A stretch of 64,000 nt of DNA from Verticillium longisporum (lineage: Eukaryota > Ascomycota > Sordariomycetes > Glomerellales > Plectosphaerellaceae), in contig JAETXT010000009.1 of the NCBI GenBank assembly GCA_019188255.1, positions 806,001 to 870,000 of the forward strand, in the 5' to 3' direction. This document shows, piece after piece, positions 12,250 to 23,228 of this stretch (its first letter is position 1; each line of letters begins with the position of its first letter). A program made the translations under genes and the position numbers. The notes under the pieces are model-generated. The model was given only the letters and a program-made list of their open reading frames with translations. It did not search any database and had not been told where the DNA came from.

Positions 12250-13396
12250 ATGAGTGAGGCGTCTCAGGATAAGCCTGATGGTGAAGCTTCCTGGTCAGAC
12301 AGTCGGGGTTGGAACAAAGCTTCCAGCATCATCGTGCCGTACTTGATCGACAGGGTGCCTGAGTTCCATAGCCTGACCGATCTGCGGCAAAGAGTTGGTC
12401 CTTCACCAGCTCCAGGACATCTGAGGTTTGATAGCGCTGACAAGCCATCAGGGGTGGAACAATCCCGAAGGCGACAAGTTTTTTCAACTTCAACGCCAGA
12501 GAGCAGATCAGTCCAACGAGAAAACAGCCAGGTACTTTTACCAGTTGATGTTAAGGATCGGTCGGGAGATTCAAGCTGCTACTGGGGCTTTCAGCATTGT
12601 CAACCCCGCTTCTCAACAGCCAGAGATTCTTGACATGTGCATGGCACCCGGAGGCTTTCTGCAGACAGCACTGAGCTTCAATCCGGGGTCCAAGGCTCTA
12701 GGCTTCAGCCTTCCAATATCGCATGGCGGGCACAAGATCCTGCTTCCCCGTCGTGCTGATGTTGACTTGAGATTCCTCGATGTCACAATGCTCGCTGCCG
12801 ATATGGGTTCCCCAAACATACCCGTCGACCACATCGACGCCAAGAAGTTCCTTCCTCGACAGATCGATACGAGTCGTGTATTCGACCTCGTTCTCTGCGA
12901 TGGCCAAGTCCTCCGAACACACGATCGTGCTCCATATCGAGAGAAGAGAGAGGCTCGCAGGTTAACCACCGTGCAGCTTGCGCTGGGCCTTGAACATCTG
13001 AGATCGGGTGGGACCATGATCGTACTCCTCCACAAACTCGAAGCTTGGGATACACTGTGCCTTGTTCGGCTGTTCACAAGGTTCGCCTCGATCAAGTTGT
13101 TCAAGCCTATACCTGGCCACGCCAAACGTTCGTCCTTCTACATGGTCGCCAGCTGTGTGCAAAGCCAACAGCCTGAGGCTCTTGCAGCAATTTCGAAATG
13201 GAAGAAGATTTGGAACGCTGCTACTTTTGCCCCTGACGAGAAGTATTGGGAAGAAATCCGCAAGGGAGAGGAGCCTGTCTCGGACGTGCTCGAAGAATTC
13301 GGACCAGAGCTCATCAAGCTGGGAAGAAAGGGTTGGGATGTGCAGGCTAAGGCACTTGCCCAGGCCCCATTTATCAAGCAGGAGGGAAACCAGTGA
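12250..13396 (+). CDS. FtsJ-like (Rossmann-fold) methyltransferase-domain protein
   Basis: A 362-aa protein, joined as 12250-12393 and 12452-13396 (58-bp intron with donor GTTGGT and branch-like GCTGACA). The join links LTDLRQR to GWNNPEGDKF in frame. Residues about 105-118 hold DMCMAPGGFLQTAL, matching the S-adenosylmethionine-binding motif I of RrmJ/FtsJ RNA 2'-O-methyltransferases (D-x-x-x-A-P-G-G-F). FDLVLCDGQ at about 192-200 matches the central DLVxxDG strand, and GGTMIVLLHKLEAWDT carries a Lys where the FtsJ K-D-K-E tetrad's third residue is expected. These support RNA or nucleotide 2'-O-methyltransferase chemistry. Fungal genomes carry many poorly studied paralogues of this type, so substrate and location stay open. 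Confidence 0.8.
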
Positions 13397-13704
13397 AAGG
13401 TTTCGCAGCCCCAGACCAGACCAGAGTATTTCCGCACGCATTGATTTCTAGAAAAACCGGGTCTCTTTTCGCACTTGTTGTAAATTATTTGAGTATGCTT
13501 GTCCTCCCGTGCGTTGTGTCGTAGGGTGCTCTATTCGGCACAGATTCCCAAGAGCCAAGTCGTCTCAGCCGAACTACAGCGTGTTGTCAGGACCCTGCCA
13601 TGAACAACCGTGAAGAATATCTTGATGGCCAGTTAGAGCAGCGTGTTCACACTGCGATATTACGAGCTCTTACTACTTAAAGCTCGAGCCACAAGCCGAC
13701 GTAT
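13397..13704. other. Short convergent intergenic gap
   Basis: The convergent 3' ends of the FtsJ-like gene and the DUF7730 gene meet here. No coding content is seen. Confidence 0.5.
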
Positions 13705-14912
13705 TTACAGGTACCCTCCAGCCATGATTTGGTAGGCCATAGCGCCATCGGTCAACCAGTAACCTGCGCTCAATGATCGCTCGTCCCCGTCGTGTGTTAT
13801 CGGTAGTCTTAGTGGCGGCTTCGGGAAGTTCTCTAGGCTTCGAAACTGATTTATGGCCTCCTCGCCATCCAGTGCCCTCCATTTTGATTTCCAGGTTCTT
13901 TGATGGTCAGGCGCCTCGAGAGGGTGGGAGTTGCTGCATGGCGTCACCGTACACGCGCGGTAAGTGGGATAGGGCACCTCCACTCTCATGTCGCGCAGCT
14001 GTGCGTGCATGGCGCGGTAGAAGTCGTCCATCATGGGCAGGGCTGGGCCACCGATGATTATGTCTCCTTGGCAGCCGACGAATATGGATATGCATAGGCT
14101 CCGTAATTGGTGACATTGCTGAGCAATGTTATCGAGTATGGGCTTGATTTTATTGAAGTCGTGTCTCAATATGCCATCTTCCCCTAGTGTCCACTCCGGT
14201 TCCACCGTTATCTCGAGCGATACAATAGATGCAAGGCGCTCCGAGGGCATAAGTTTGGGTAGGTGAAGGAGGAGCGGCTTGCTTCGAATGCAGATCACGT
14301 TGGAGGAGTACAGGATATGTATACCTTCAGTATAGCTAGGTGCAATCAGTGCGGATGCCGTGGCCAGGCAGTTGATTGCTCAGATAGAAAAACCTACGCT
14401 TGTCTGCAGGACAGTAAGAATCCCATGATGTCAATTTTCTCCGCATCAAACGGCAGCTGTTTGCCTTCGTAGATGCGCGTCATGCACCCATCGTTCCAGA
14501 GCCCGGTCCAACTGAAACGTAAGACGGGTCCGGTCTCTGGCAATATCCAGTTTGGTCGATTGCAAACGGCGCCCCTGTATTGCCATACCTTCTGCCGAGA
14601 TATCGATGTCTGGCCAGCTTTCATCAACTTCGGGGAGGGTGAGATGTCAAAAATGAGGTCCATGTGAAGAACTCGCCCGCCAAAGGCCGTCGTGAGAATC
14701 ATGTGTCGACAATCATCGGGTACCTTGGTGAAGAAAAGACATTGCGAAGGCTGCCTTTGGATACCGACTCCGTTGGTGTTGGGCGATTCGAATCCTGCTG
14801 GCGTGAGGGGTCTGCGCGGTGTTGGAAGGAACGGCGGGTTTCCTGCTGATTGCTTATTGGAAACCGGCCCTTTGCCAAGATGCTTTTTAATCCATGCGAT
14901 GAGCCTCGCCAT
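13705..14912 (-). CDS. DUF7730-type fungal protein (F-box-like start)
   Basis: A 381-aa protein, joined on the minus strand as 14398-14912 and 13705-14335 (62-bp intron 14336-14397). The splice links LLSCRQA to YTEGIHILYSSN, the family's characteristic 'CRQ-Y-E-I--LY--N' block, which confirms the join. The N-terminal half has HLGKGPVSNKQ, a Pro-rich segment, then FTKVPDDCRHMIL...FGGRVLHMDL, the F-box-like 'P-E-R-IY---FG-R--H-D' signature seen in DUF7730 and related fungal proteins. The C-terminal half has helices resembling the 'L--L-I-----' repeats of the same family. Function is unknown and no catalytic motif is seen. The start at MARLIAWIKKHLGKGP was preferred to the upstream MYLREC because the family begins close to the HLG-GPVS motif. 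Confidence 0.75.
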
Positions 14913-16705
14913 GTCCGAAGGCCACGGACAGAGGCTGCCGGAGCAAGTCGCTGAGAGTCTATCGAGGTAACTAGAGGTGACTAGGGGAATCTGGAGAACA
15001 GGGCACTCGCGCAGATACATATGCGCATGTCAATGGCACTGAAGTCACCTGTTGCACAGCCCCCTGCTGTTCTTGGCGGTTTCTTTGGTACCGCTGCGGC
15101 GGCTTTCGCGCTGATTGCGTCCAGCCGAGATGATCGCCCCAATGGACAGCCTCTCGCTTGTCTAATGCCCCAGAGTGCTTTGATGGCGCCAGACATCTGT
15201 CCAGGGACAAGTTTCTTAAAGCTGCTTGTTGGCTGGCGTCCCACAGGGTTGTTCACCTGAGAGCTCTAGCCGTCGTTGCTTTTGGCCGCAAGAAGTTTGC
15301 GCGATTGATGACGAATTAATCTCAATTTGTGACTTCAATTACACGACACCATTCGCGGCCGACTAGCTTTTGCCCTGAGCCAACGTTTATACGACGACAA
15401 ACCGCTACGAGTGCTTCTGCCTTTACGCACGGCTGTCGCCCACCTCCCGTCATGGCACACACGGGCATGATTAAGAAACAGATGCAGCCTACTATGCGCG
15501 AGACGATCCGAGCAAACAACACGGCGTCCGCACAGATTATCACTAAGCACCATTATGCCGAAGCAAAAGTCGCAATAGGAACTTCTTCCTCCTACTGTAA
15601 ACACGGTCGACAGCGGCTGGATATCGTTTGGGTGACACGCATGAGCGGCATGTAGAGGTAGACCAAGACCTTAACGAGACGCCGCAAGGGGTTGCATGCG
15701 ACGCTGAACGAGCATTTATGTGGTCATAGGTTTTCTTGTTACTACCATTTGAGCTTGCCATGTGCAGTGAGCGATACTAAGAAAGCTGAGCTGAATAGGC
15801 TTTGGTCAATGGCGGATCGAGGCTTGGTGAATGAATTGAATGAAAGGACAGCGATCCCCTCCACTTAAGCTTGGTTGAAACGATGAGACATGCTGGCCTA
15901 GGTAAGGGAGGGATGGCATGCCCCTGACCAAGGCAGACCCTTGGGAGCTCGGAGCCGGAGTGGGCTGGAAGAAGGTGGATGCACGGGCAGTCAAAAGGGT
16001 GGTTATAAGTCATTCCAAGAAGCCGCAGCTACCTTATCGAATCCAGGTCGGGCCAAGATGTGCCATGGATGGCCGATGTCTGGGATCCTTGGTGCGTGCG
16101 TGGGTGCTCGGTATGATGACAGGAGCACGCTTGGGTTTCCTGCGGCGCAATGGACGCTTTGGCACTGATAATCTCGCAAGCGACGCGGGGCGGCTGTGTC
16201 GCTTCATGGCGGGAGATTGCATGGTGTCCGAGACTGCCGCAACCCAGGACCTAGACCGATTGCCGCAAGATGCCAAATGATCAAATCGAATTTATTAAGG
16301 TTCGCAGGTACGGGTCAATGGCAGGTTACCATAAATCAAACTTTCGCTCCTGGCCATCGCTGGTTGACAACCCCCATGCCTCACGCGCAGCTTTCCGGGA
16401 TGCATGTCGACTCATTACATGGTACACGGGGAGGCCACCGCGCATCCGCCTGGGCAAGAGCCGGCATGCCCCGGAGAAGGTATCGCAAGCACACGAGCAT
16501 ATTGGGAGAAATCCGCCGATGAAACCCAATGACGGGACTCACAAGACTCGCGCAACAAAATGAAGCGAGTCAGAACACATTCGAAAGCCTTCAAAAAGAC
16601 GTCGCACCACCACCGCATCTCCTTGTGGTTGCCAGGGCGTATCATCCTTACCTCCTCCAACTTCGTGTTCGGAGTTCCAGGCAGCAGGTCATCAAGGCGG
16701 CAAAT
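14913..16705. other. Intergenic, no gene recognised
   Basis: Divergent upstream region of the DUF7730 gene and the first S8 protease. Several frames of 60-130 codons exist on both strands but show no domain, signal peptide or splice-linked continuation. Confidence 0.5.
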
Positions 16706-19589
16706 ATGAGGTTCTCTCGGGCCATTCTAGGCTTATGGGCCATCGCAGCGGCAGCTCACACAGAGGAAAGCCCTCCGTCTCATCCACGGAGATACCGCAG
16801 AGATGAGGTGTCTGGGCCCCAGCCCGAGAAGAGCGGGGGTGGTGTTGTGGGCAACGGCCACTATATCGTCGAGTTTGACGCCGTAAGTGTACTGCATTGT
16901 GTGGACGCAAGATCTGTCTGTTGACGGCCCTTCAGAAAACCGACGTTTCGGCCGCGGTCAATGCCCTGGGCAAGGAAGACGGCATCGACGTCGTCAAGGT
17001 GTTTGACAACGGCCTTTTCCGAGGCTGCACCATCAAGGCACCGAAGAGCACGGTCGACTCGATCCAAGACAAGGCCGTCGTGGCCAAAGCCTGGCAGTCC
17101 CGCAGGCTGACGCTCGGCGAGCCCCTGGTCCAGCGCCTGGGCGGCGAGCCTCAGCTTAGCAACTACTCCGTCCACGACATGACAGGCGTCGACAAGCTCC
17201 ACAAAGCCAACATCAAGGGCAAGGGCGCCATCGTCGGCGTCATTGATAGCGGGATCAACTACCGGCACAAGGCAGTGAGTGACACGACGGAGAGAAGCCC
17301 ACCTGTTAAACACCTGCTAACGGGGCGGCTTAGCTCGGCGGAGGCTTCGGCAAAGGCTTCAAAGTCGTCGGTGGCCATGATTTCGCAGGCCAGACGACAT
17401 GGCCGAAGGCAGGCGAGGTCAAGATTCCAGACGAGGACCCCGATGACGCGAACGGCCATGGCACTCATGTCGCGGGTATCATTGCAGGACAGAGCGAGTT
17501 CTTCACAGGTGTAGCGCCTGAAGCCTCTCTCTACGCGTACAAAGTGCTTTCACCAAGCCTGAGCACCGACGACGAAACGCTGATCGAGGCTATGCTGAGA
17601 GCATATGATGACGGTGTAGACATCATTAGCATCTCGATTGGCTCTATGAACGGTTGGGCTGACAACCCCTGGGCTCTCGTGGCCGATAGGATTGTTGAGC
17701 AAGGCGTCCTGGTCATTATTGCGGCGGGAAACAATGGCGGGCCGGGAGCTTTCGCCGCCGACAGTGGCAGCGCAGGCGTCAATGTCGTATCGGTCGCCTC
17801 CACCGAGCCAGATGTCATCCCCTTGCTCAATTTCAAATCGACGTTGACGCTGCCCGGGCGTGCGTCTGAGGAAAGGTGGATTCCCTACAGATCCTATTTC
17901 GACTGGTATCCGGCGAAGGTCAAGGGCTGGCCCGTCTGGCCCGTCTCTCTCGATGCCCTCGACGACGAGGCATGCGCACCCTTGCCGGCCGATACGCCGG
18001 ACCTGTCCGAGGTCGTTGTGCTTGTCCGACGCGGCACCTGCGATTTCACGACCAAGCAGGCCTTTCTGAAGGAGCGCAATGCGACACACATAATTGTCTA
18101 CACCAACGAGAGACCATTGGTTCAGCCTGGAGTGCAGGAGTCAAACCCCAACATGGCCATGATACCCGCCGAAGACGGCAAAGCGGTTATTGACGTTCTC
18201 AAGGCGGGCGGCAAGGTCACGTTTGACTTTGACGTTCGTCCTGACCTGCACACCACGTCGATTTCTAACGCCAACCGCCCGGGCCTTGCAAGTACCTTCA
18301 CAAGCGTCGGGCCAGGCAACGACCTGGCTCTGAAGTCAGACATCTCAGCCCCAGGAAGCACTATTCTGTCGACATATCTCGGCGACGGCTATGCCATTTT
18401 CAGCGGCACTTCTATAGCAACGCCGTACATTGCTGGCGTGGCGGCCCTCTACGTCGGCCAGTTTGGCGGCCGCGCCAAACAGGACAAGAGCTGGGCTAAG
18501 AAGCTCGCCATGCGCATCATCTCCTCGGGCGAGCCCATCGGCTGGGACGATCCTTACTCCGGCAGCGGCCTCTTCGACGCCCTCGCTCCCGTTGCGCAGG
18601 TGGGCACCGGTCTCGTCAACGCCTCGAAGGTGCTGGGCCAGGACACGAGCCTGTCGTTCACCAGGTTTGCCCTCAACGACACGCGGCACTTTAGCCGCTA
18701 CCACAAAGTGGACATCACCAACACCGGGACAAGGCCCATCACGTACACGTTTTCGCAGCAGGACTACGGCGGTCTGGCCGCCGTCCGCACGGCGTCGCCG
18801 GCGCGTATCGCAGACGCCAGTGACCTACTGGCAAACCCGCTCAAGCTGAGCCCGCGGGTCTCATTCCCCCGCGCCGGTTTCACCGTCAATCCCGGACAGA
18901 CGCGCACGGCGCAGTTCAACTTCGCGCCGGTGGCCGAGGGCGCCGCGGCCGCGCCCGAGGCGCTCCCCGTGTACAGCGGCCGGATCATCATCAAGGGCAG
19001 CAACGGCGACGAGTTGTGCGTGCCGTACCTCGGCCTCGCAGCGGACCTCAAGCGCGACGTGGGCGTCATGTTCGAGCGCACCGCCGGCGTGCCGCTGATC
19101 GTCTCGGGCCCCGCCAACGCCAGCATCGAGACCAAGGCCAGCTTCACCTTCAGCCAGGACGCCGCGCGGCCGGACTTCCCGCGCCTCTCGATGCGGAGCT
19201 TCTTCGGCACGCGCGAGCTGCGATGGGACATCTTTGAGTCGTCGTGGCGCGAGCGGCAGTGGGCATACCCGCCGCGCGAGGGCAAGGCGGGCTTCGTCGG
19301 GTCCGTGGCGGCGTGGTCGTTTATCGGCTCGGATTTGATATTTGAGCCTAATACCGACGATCTCTGGGAGATTTACAGGTTTCCCCTGGTCAATGTGCCG
19401 CGGACCATGTCGAACAAACTGACGTCCGAGTTTTCTTGGTTCGGCGAGCTGGGCAACGGGACGCGGATCGCGCCGGGGCGGTATCGCATGCGGGTGGCCT
19501 CGTTGCGGCCGTTTGGCAATCGCGCGGCGTCGGACAATTGGGATGTGTTTGAGACGCCGGAGATTGAGGTGCTGCCGCTGAGCAAGTGA
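16706..19589 (+). CDS. Secreted subtilisin-like serine protease (S8), copy A
   Basis: A 923-aa preproprotease, joined as 16706-16882, 16936-17274 and 17334-19589 (introns 53 and 59 bp, both phase 0). A signal peptide (MRFSRAILGLWAIAAAAH) is followed by an I9-like propeptide (HYIVEFDA...). The catalytic triad is visible: D162 in GVIDSGINYRH, H214 in NGHGTHVAGIIAG and S532 in FSGTSIATPYIAG, with the oxyanion Asn in IIAAGNNGGPG. A protease-associated (PA) insert with CDFTTKQAFLKERNATHIIVY lies between His and Ser. A beta-rich C-terminal Fn3-like (DUF1034-type) region follows, ending before ASDNWDVFETPEIEVLPLSK. The layout matches the large 'minor extracellular protease Vpr'-like class of fungal subtilases, which degrade extracellular protein. 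It is a paralogue of the gene at 31180-34308 and shares its second exon length and flanking intron positions. Confidence 0.93.
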
Positions 19590-19979
19590 GACTGTCTAGT
19601 GTTGTAATCAGTCATTATACGAGTTTCACATTCCAGTTGAGCCATGTCGTCGGTTTGAGTCTCCAATGAACGTTGATCGAGAATTGACCAGTGTCAGGGA
19701 CTTGTTCTGAGGGAGTAGCCTCCAGATTGATTATCGAGAGAAGTCCCCGAGTGAAAAGCTGTGTGCTGGCAGATGAATATCCTGCCAGATGATCATGCTC
19801 TCTGACCTGGCTCGAGGCATATCATGGGGCATGAGACACTGATGAGTGCCAGGAACTACCAGGACCATCTAACCAATCCTACCAGCATCATCTTTCCAAT
19901 ACCTTTAATTGCAGATAACAGTGCTTTTTGCACTCAAGGCCCTTCAACATGGTCTAGATTTTGTTTGCTCGCAGAGGCA
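19590..19979. other. Convergent intergenic gap
   Basis: The 3' ends of the S8 protease (plus) and the metallo-beta-lactamase-fold gene (minus) converge here. Nothing coding is seen. Confidence 0.5.
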
Positions 19980-20969
19980 CTACGCATGCCCATCTACCCA
20001 GACGACAATATTCCTAGGCGGATCCGGCAGCCCCTTGAAAAAGGCCGACACCTGCTCGTCGCTGTACCGCATGCTGAAATGCATAATGACAAACGTCGTC
20101 TCGGGCCACCTGCGCACGACAACCTCGAGATCAGGCCAGTACGTGTGCTTCGTCTTCTCCGCCTGGGCCCTGTGCTCCTCGTACAAGAAGCTGCACTCGG
20201 TGATGACGACGGGGATGCCGTCCCGCAGCCACGGCGGCTCGGCGGCCAACACGGAGGCCGTCGTGTCGCCGAGGAAGGCAAAGACGGGGCTCGTGTGCGG
20301 GGCCGTGATGTCGACGCCCGAGGTCCGCAGGGCCTTGATCTCGTTGCCTGAGAGGGACGTGTACTCGGGCTTGAGGCGGTGGGTCGTCGTGCTGAAGACG
20401 TAGCCGACGCAGGGGACGTTGTGGTCGCACTGGAAGACGGTGGCGCTCATGCCCTTGAGGCGGCGCAGGGGGATCTCGTCGCCGGGGACGACGGGGTGCG
20501 TGACGTGGGTGCCGAGAAAGGCGCGCTGCGAGGGCGTCCGGCCGTCGTCGTCCACGTCGGGGGCGTCCTTGTCGACGGGCAGACCGCGGGCCTCGGCCTC
20601 GTCGTACTGGATGTGGCCGCCACGGTTCATCATGGTCTTGGCGAGTATGTAGTCGTCGAAGAACCTTTTCATCTCGACGGGGCAGTAGATATCTGGCGGG
20701 TCTTCTCGCTTGACAAAGGCGGGCGAGAGGAGGACGTGGTCGCTGTGGCCGTGGGTCAGGAAGATGTGCTTGGGACGCTCCTTGTTGACGACAAGACCGG
20801 CGTCGAGCAGGAGATTGAGCTGTGGGATGACGAAGGACGTGTGCCACGCGGCTCGCGACTTTCCCGTCAGGACATATTGATGGTAGGGCTTGGGGAAGCG
20901 CCACTCAAGGACCTCGGATCGATTTGACTGGGGCAGAGGTGTCGCAAAGGCAGGCGACGGCTGAGCCAT
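19980..20969 (-). CDS. Metallo-beta-lactamase superfamily protein, ribonuclease Z-like
   Basis: A 329-aa intronless protein. The frame extends 53 codons upstream to 21128, but those residues lack similarity, and the chosen ATG (MAQPSPAFATPLPQ) precedes the family's first beta strands. The metal-binding motif HGHSDH is at residues 73-78 in IFLTHGHSDHVLLSP. QCDHNVP supplies a further His, VFAFLGDTTASVL carries the GDT metal-bridging Asp, and VIMHFSMRYSDEQV matches the C-terminal H-F-S-x-R-Y motif of short tRNase Z enzymes. This supports a zinc hydrolase of the RNase Z/ElaC clade, which cleaves tRNA 3' trailers. Many fungal relatives are annotated only by fold, so the tRNA role is inference. Confidence 0.85.
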   Translation of the reverse strand: MAQPSPAFATPLPQSNRSEVLEWRFPKPYHQYVLTGKSRAAWHTSFVIPQLNLLLDAGLVVNKERPKHIFLTHGHSDHVLLSPAFVKREDPPDIYCPVEMKRFFDDYILAKTMMNRGGHIQYDEAEARGLPVDKDAPDVDDDGRTPSQRAFLGTHVTHPVVPGDEIPLRRLKGMSATVFQCDHNVPCVGYVFSTTTHRLKPEYTSLSGNEIKALRTSGVDITAPHTSPVFAFLGDTTASVLAAEPPWLRDGIPVVITECSFLYEEHRAQAEKTKHTYWPDLEVVVRRWPETTFVIMHFSMRYSDEQVSAFFKGLPDPPRNIVVWVDGHA

Positions 20970-23228
20970 GGCGATATGGCTCAGGAGTACTTGATGAGTA
21001 GGCCCTGACGTGGATCTCTCATTCAAGGTATGTACAAGGGTCCCAATTCTCGGGTCTCGAGGTGTGAGGCCTGGTTCTGTCAGTTGTGGGTGCCAGGGAA
21101 GGAAAGGCACCGTCAAGCAGTTGGCCATGGGCCTTGCATATTTCCCAACACGGACTCACAAGATGTAGAGGCTCAATTCTTGCGTCAGCCTGATGGACCC
21201 GAAGCAATGCCGCCCCCTGTTGAGATGTAGAAGCTCAGCATCCTGATGGTGTTGAGGGGAACTTGAGGCACTCAAAAATCGCGACTCACTCGATACTGGA
21301 GGCTCCGGGACCCACATGGCCTGCTGATGTCATCACTTCCAGCGCTCCACACTGACCCTCTGAAGCCACTAAAATCGTGGTGTCTGACTCTTACGAGAGT
21401 GCCCGGGGGAGCCCTGGGATCCGTTGTAGGGGCTCGAATGGCATCTGGCCACCAGCTCTTGTGGGCGCCGTAGTGATGCTCCAGTGGATGTCATAGGGGG
21501 GCACAGGCATCCAGCAAGCTCCTTCTTAGCGCATGGAGCCCCGGTCTAGCTAGGCCCCAGGCGAGACCTGAATGCCACTTACAGGGTCAGCAGGGCCTTA
21601 AACCCCTGAAGCATACCGCTGTATCCCCAGCAATGCACGCCTTCTACAAGTCCCCTGCCCACAGGTCACCGCTCAACGCGAGAACATTGCTTGGAAATCT
21701 TTTTACTCAATATCTGGCAATACTTCTGTGTCTTTACTGCACGACTCTGCACAGTAACATGCACTTGAGAAAGTCTCATCCCTCTTCTGAGAGACTACTA
21801 CGAGTTTGCCATCGCCTCTTCAAGGACACCACCATCGCCTACACCCTCTCAGACAGCTGGGCCTCCACCAACCAGGAAACGGTGAGCGGCTTCGAACAGA
21901 ACGACACAGTCATCGACCTCCTGAGATCTGCATTACCTGAGCTCGACCCAAACTACGAAAGTGTTCTCAGAATTTTGCGAAACTTACCACAGCTCACCGT
22001 TATTAGTTTCAGGGATTCAAGGGAACTTACATTTCTCTGGGAGTGATGGAGTAGTAAAACCATTGGACCAGGCTTGCAGCATTGTTTTGACTTGCATAGA
22101 TCCACGCCGAGCTGAACATGATGTTAGTGACCTTCATTGTCTTTGGCCGATGTACTGCTATAGAGGCTTGATGGGATTTTGAAAAGGCATGAAGATATAT
22201 TCTCCCACCATAGGAGGGTTTCTGTTGTTGTCCTCTCAATGGCTGCTGTCATGCCTGGTTCAAGACGCCGTGACGCATTTCTACCATCCTGAGGCCCGTA
22301 GAGACTAGGCTCATACACAGTCAACCTATTATGCTGACTTGTGTTGTATTCAAATGTGCTCAGTGCGTCAGACATTGACATTAAATAATCCGAAACTGAA
22401 AAAGATTGCGTGACTAATGTCGTGGTTCAAGCCTCGACGTTGAATTGGTTTGAAACAGTGATCATCCTGAATCCAAGCACTTCTCTGTACTCAAAACATG
22501 CACTTCCTTTTCTTCTTCTCTTCCCTTCCCCGAACATCCAAGCTTAACTTGTTCGGCATCATGATCTGCAGGACCTCGCGCTAGCGTCGAACCGCAGAAG
22601 ATTCAGAATTGATATCACAACGGAGAACCCATCCGCCGAGGAGTTGTGCTCGACCACCTGTGCCATCCCACGCCATTTCAAGCGCATTCCGCCATCCGAT
22701 GACCACAAAGAATCGCAAACACCAAGCCAGGTCGCCAGCGTCGTTGAAGCCGACGTGACGAGACATCCATAAATCCCGACAAACGGTTCTTACCCCCCCG
22801 CATCCAATCCCGGCAGCTTATCATCTGGCCACGAGCTCATGCAAGCCATGCCCCTTCTACTCCCCATCGGGACTGATGCGGGGGAAGCTTGAGCACCAAC
22901 CCGTTCTCTTATCGACCGCTGATCGCCTAGGCCAATGTACCACAATCGTCTTAGCTTACGACTACGACGGTCATTGGGGAACGTCGCGTCCTAGAGGGTG
23001 CGAGGCGTCTTATCGCCTTTGTGTTTGGTTGGACTTATCTCGGAGGTTGAGAGGTCAGGTCACACATGGCTACAGCACCCCGCGCTCGGTAACGACGATT
23101 ACGACCCAGGCCATGGTCAGTCTCAAGTATAAACGTCGGCCATCTCGCGAGCCTTCGACCATACCCCACGTCCTCAGTATTCTTACCAACTAAACCTTCG
23201 CAACTTGCCCGTCTCCTATTCATCAGTC
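20970..23228. other. Intergenic, no gene recognised
   Basis: Divergent upstream region of the RNase Z-like gene and the amine oxidase. A 137-codon frame near 21633-22046 was examined and shows no domain or signal sequence. A TATA box lies at 23128-23133. Confidence 0.5.
23128..23133 (+). promoter_or_regulatory. TATA box of the amine oxidase gene
   Basis: TATAAA within CTCAAGTATAAACGTC, about 95 bases before the chosen ATG at 23229. This is the usual spacing for a TATA-driven fungal promoter with a short leader. Confidence 0.45.

Noticed and set aside
20131..20904. 257-codon minus-strand Arg-rich frame
   Set aside because: Alternate frame within the RNase Z-like gene; HGHSDH and HFSMRY occur only in the other frame.
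21633..22046. 137-codon plus-strand frame considered as a small gene
   Set aside because: No signal peptide, domain or plausible promoter; composition is neutral and the frame has no splice-linked continuation.
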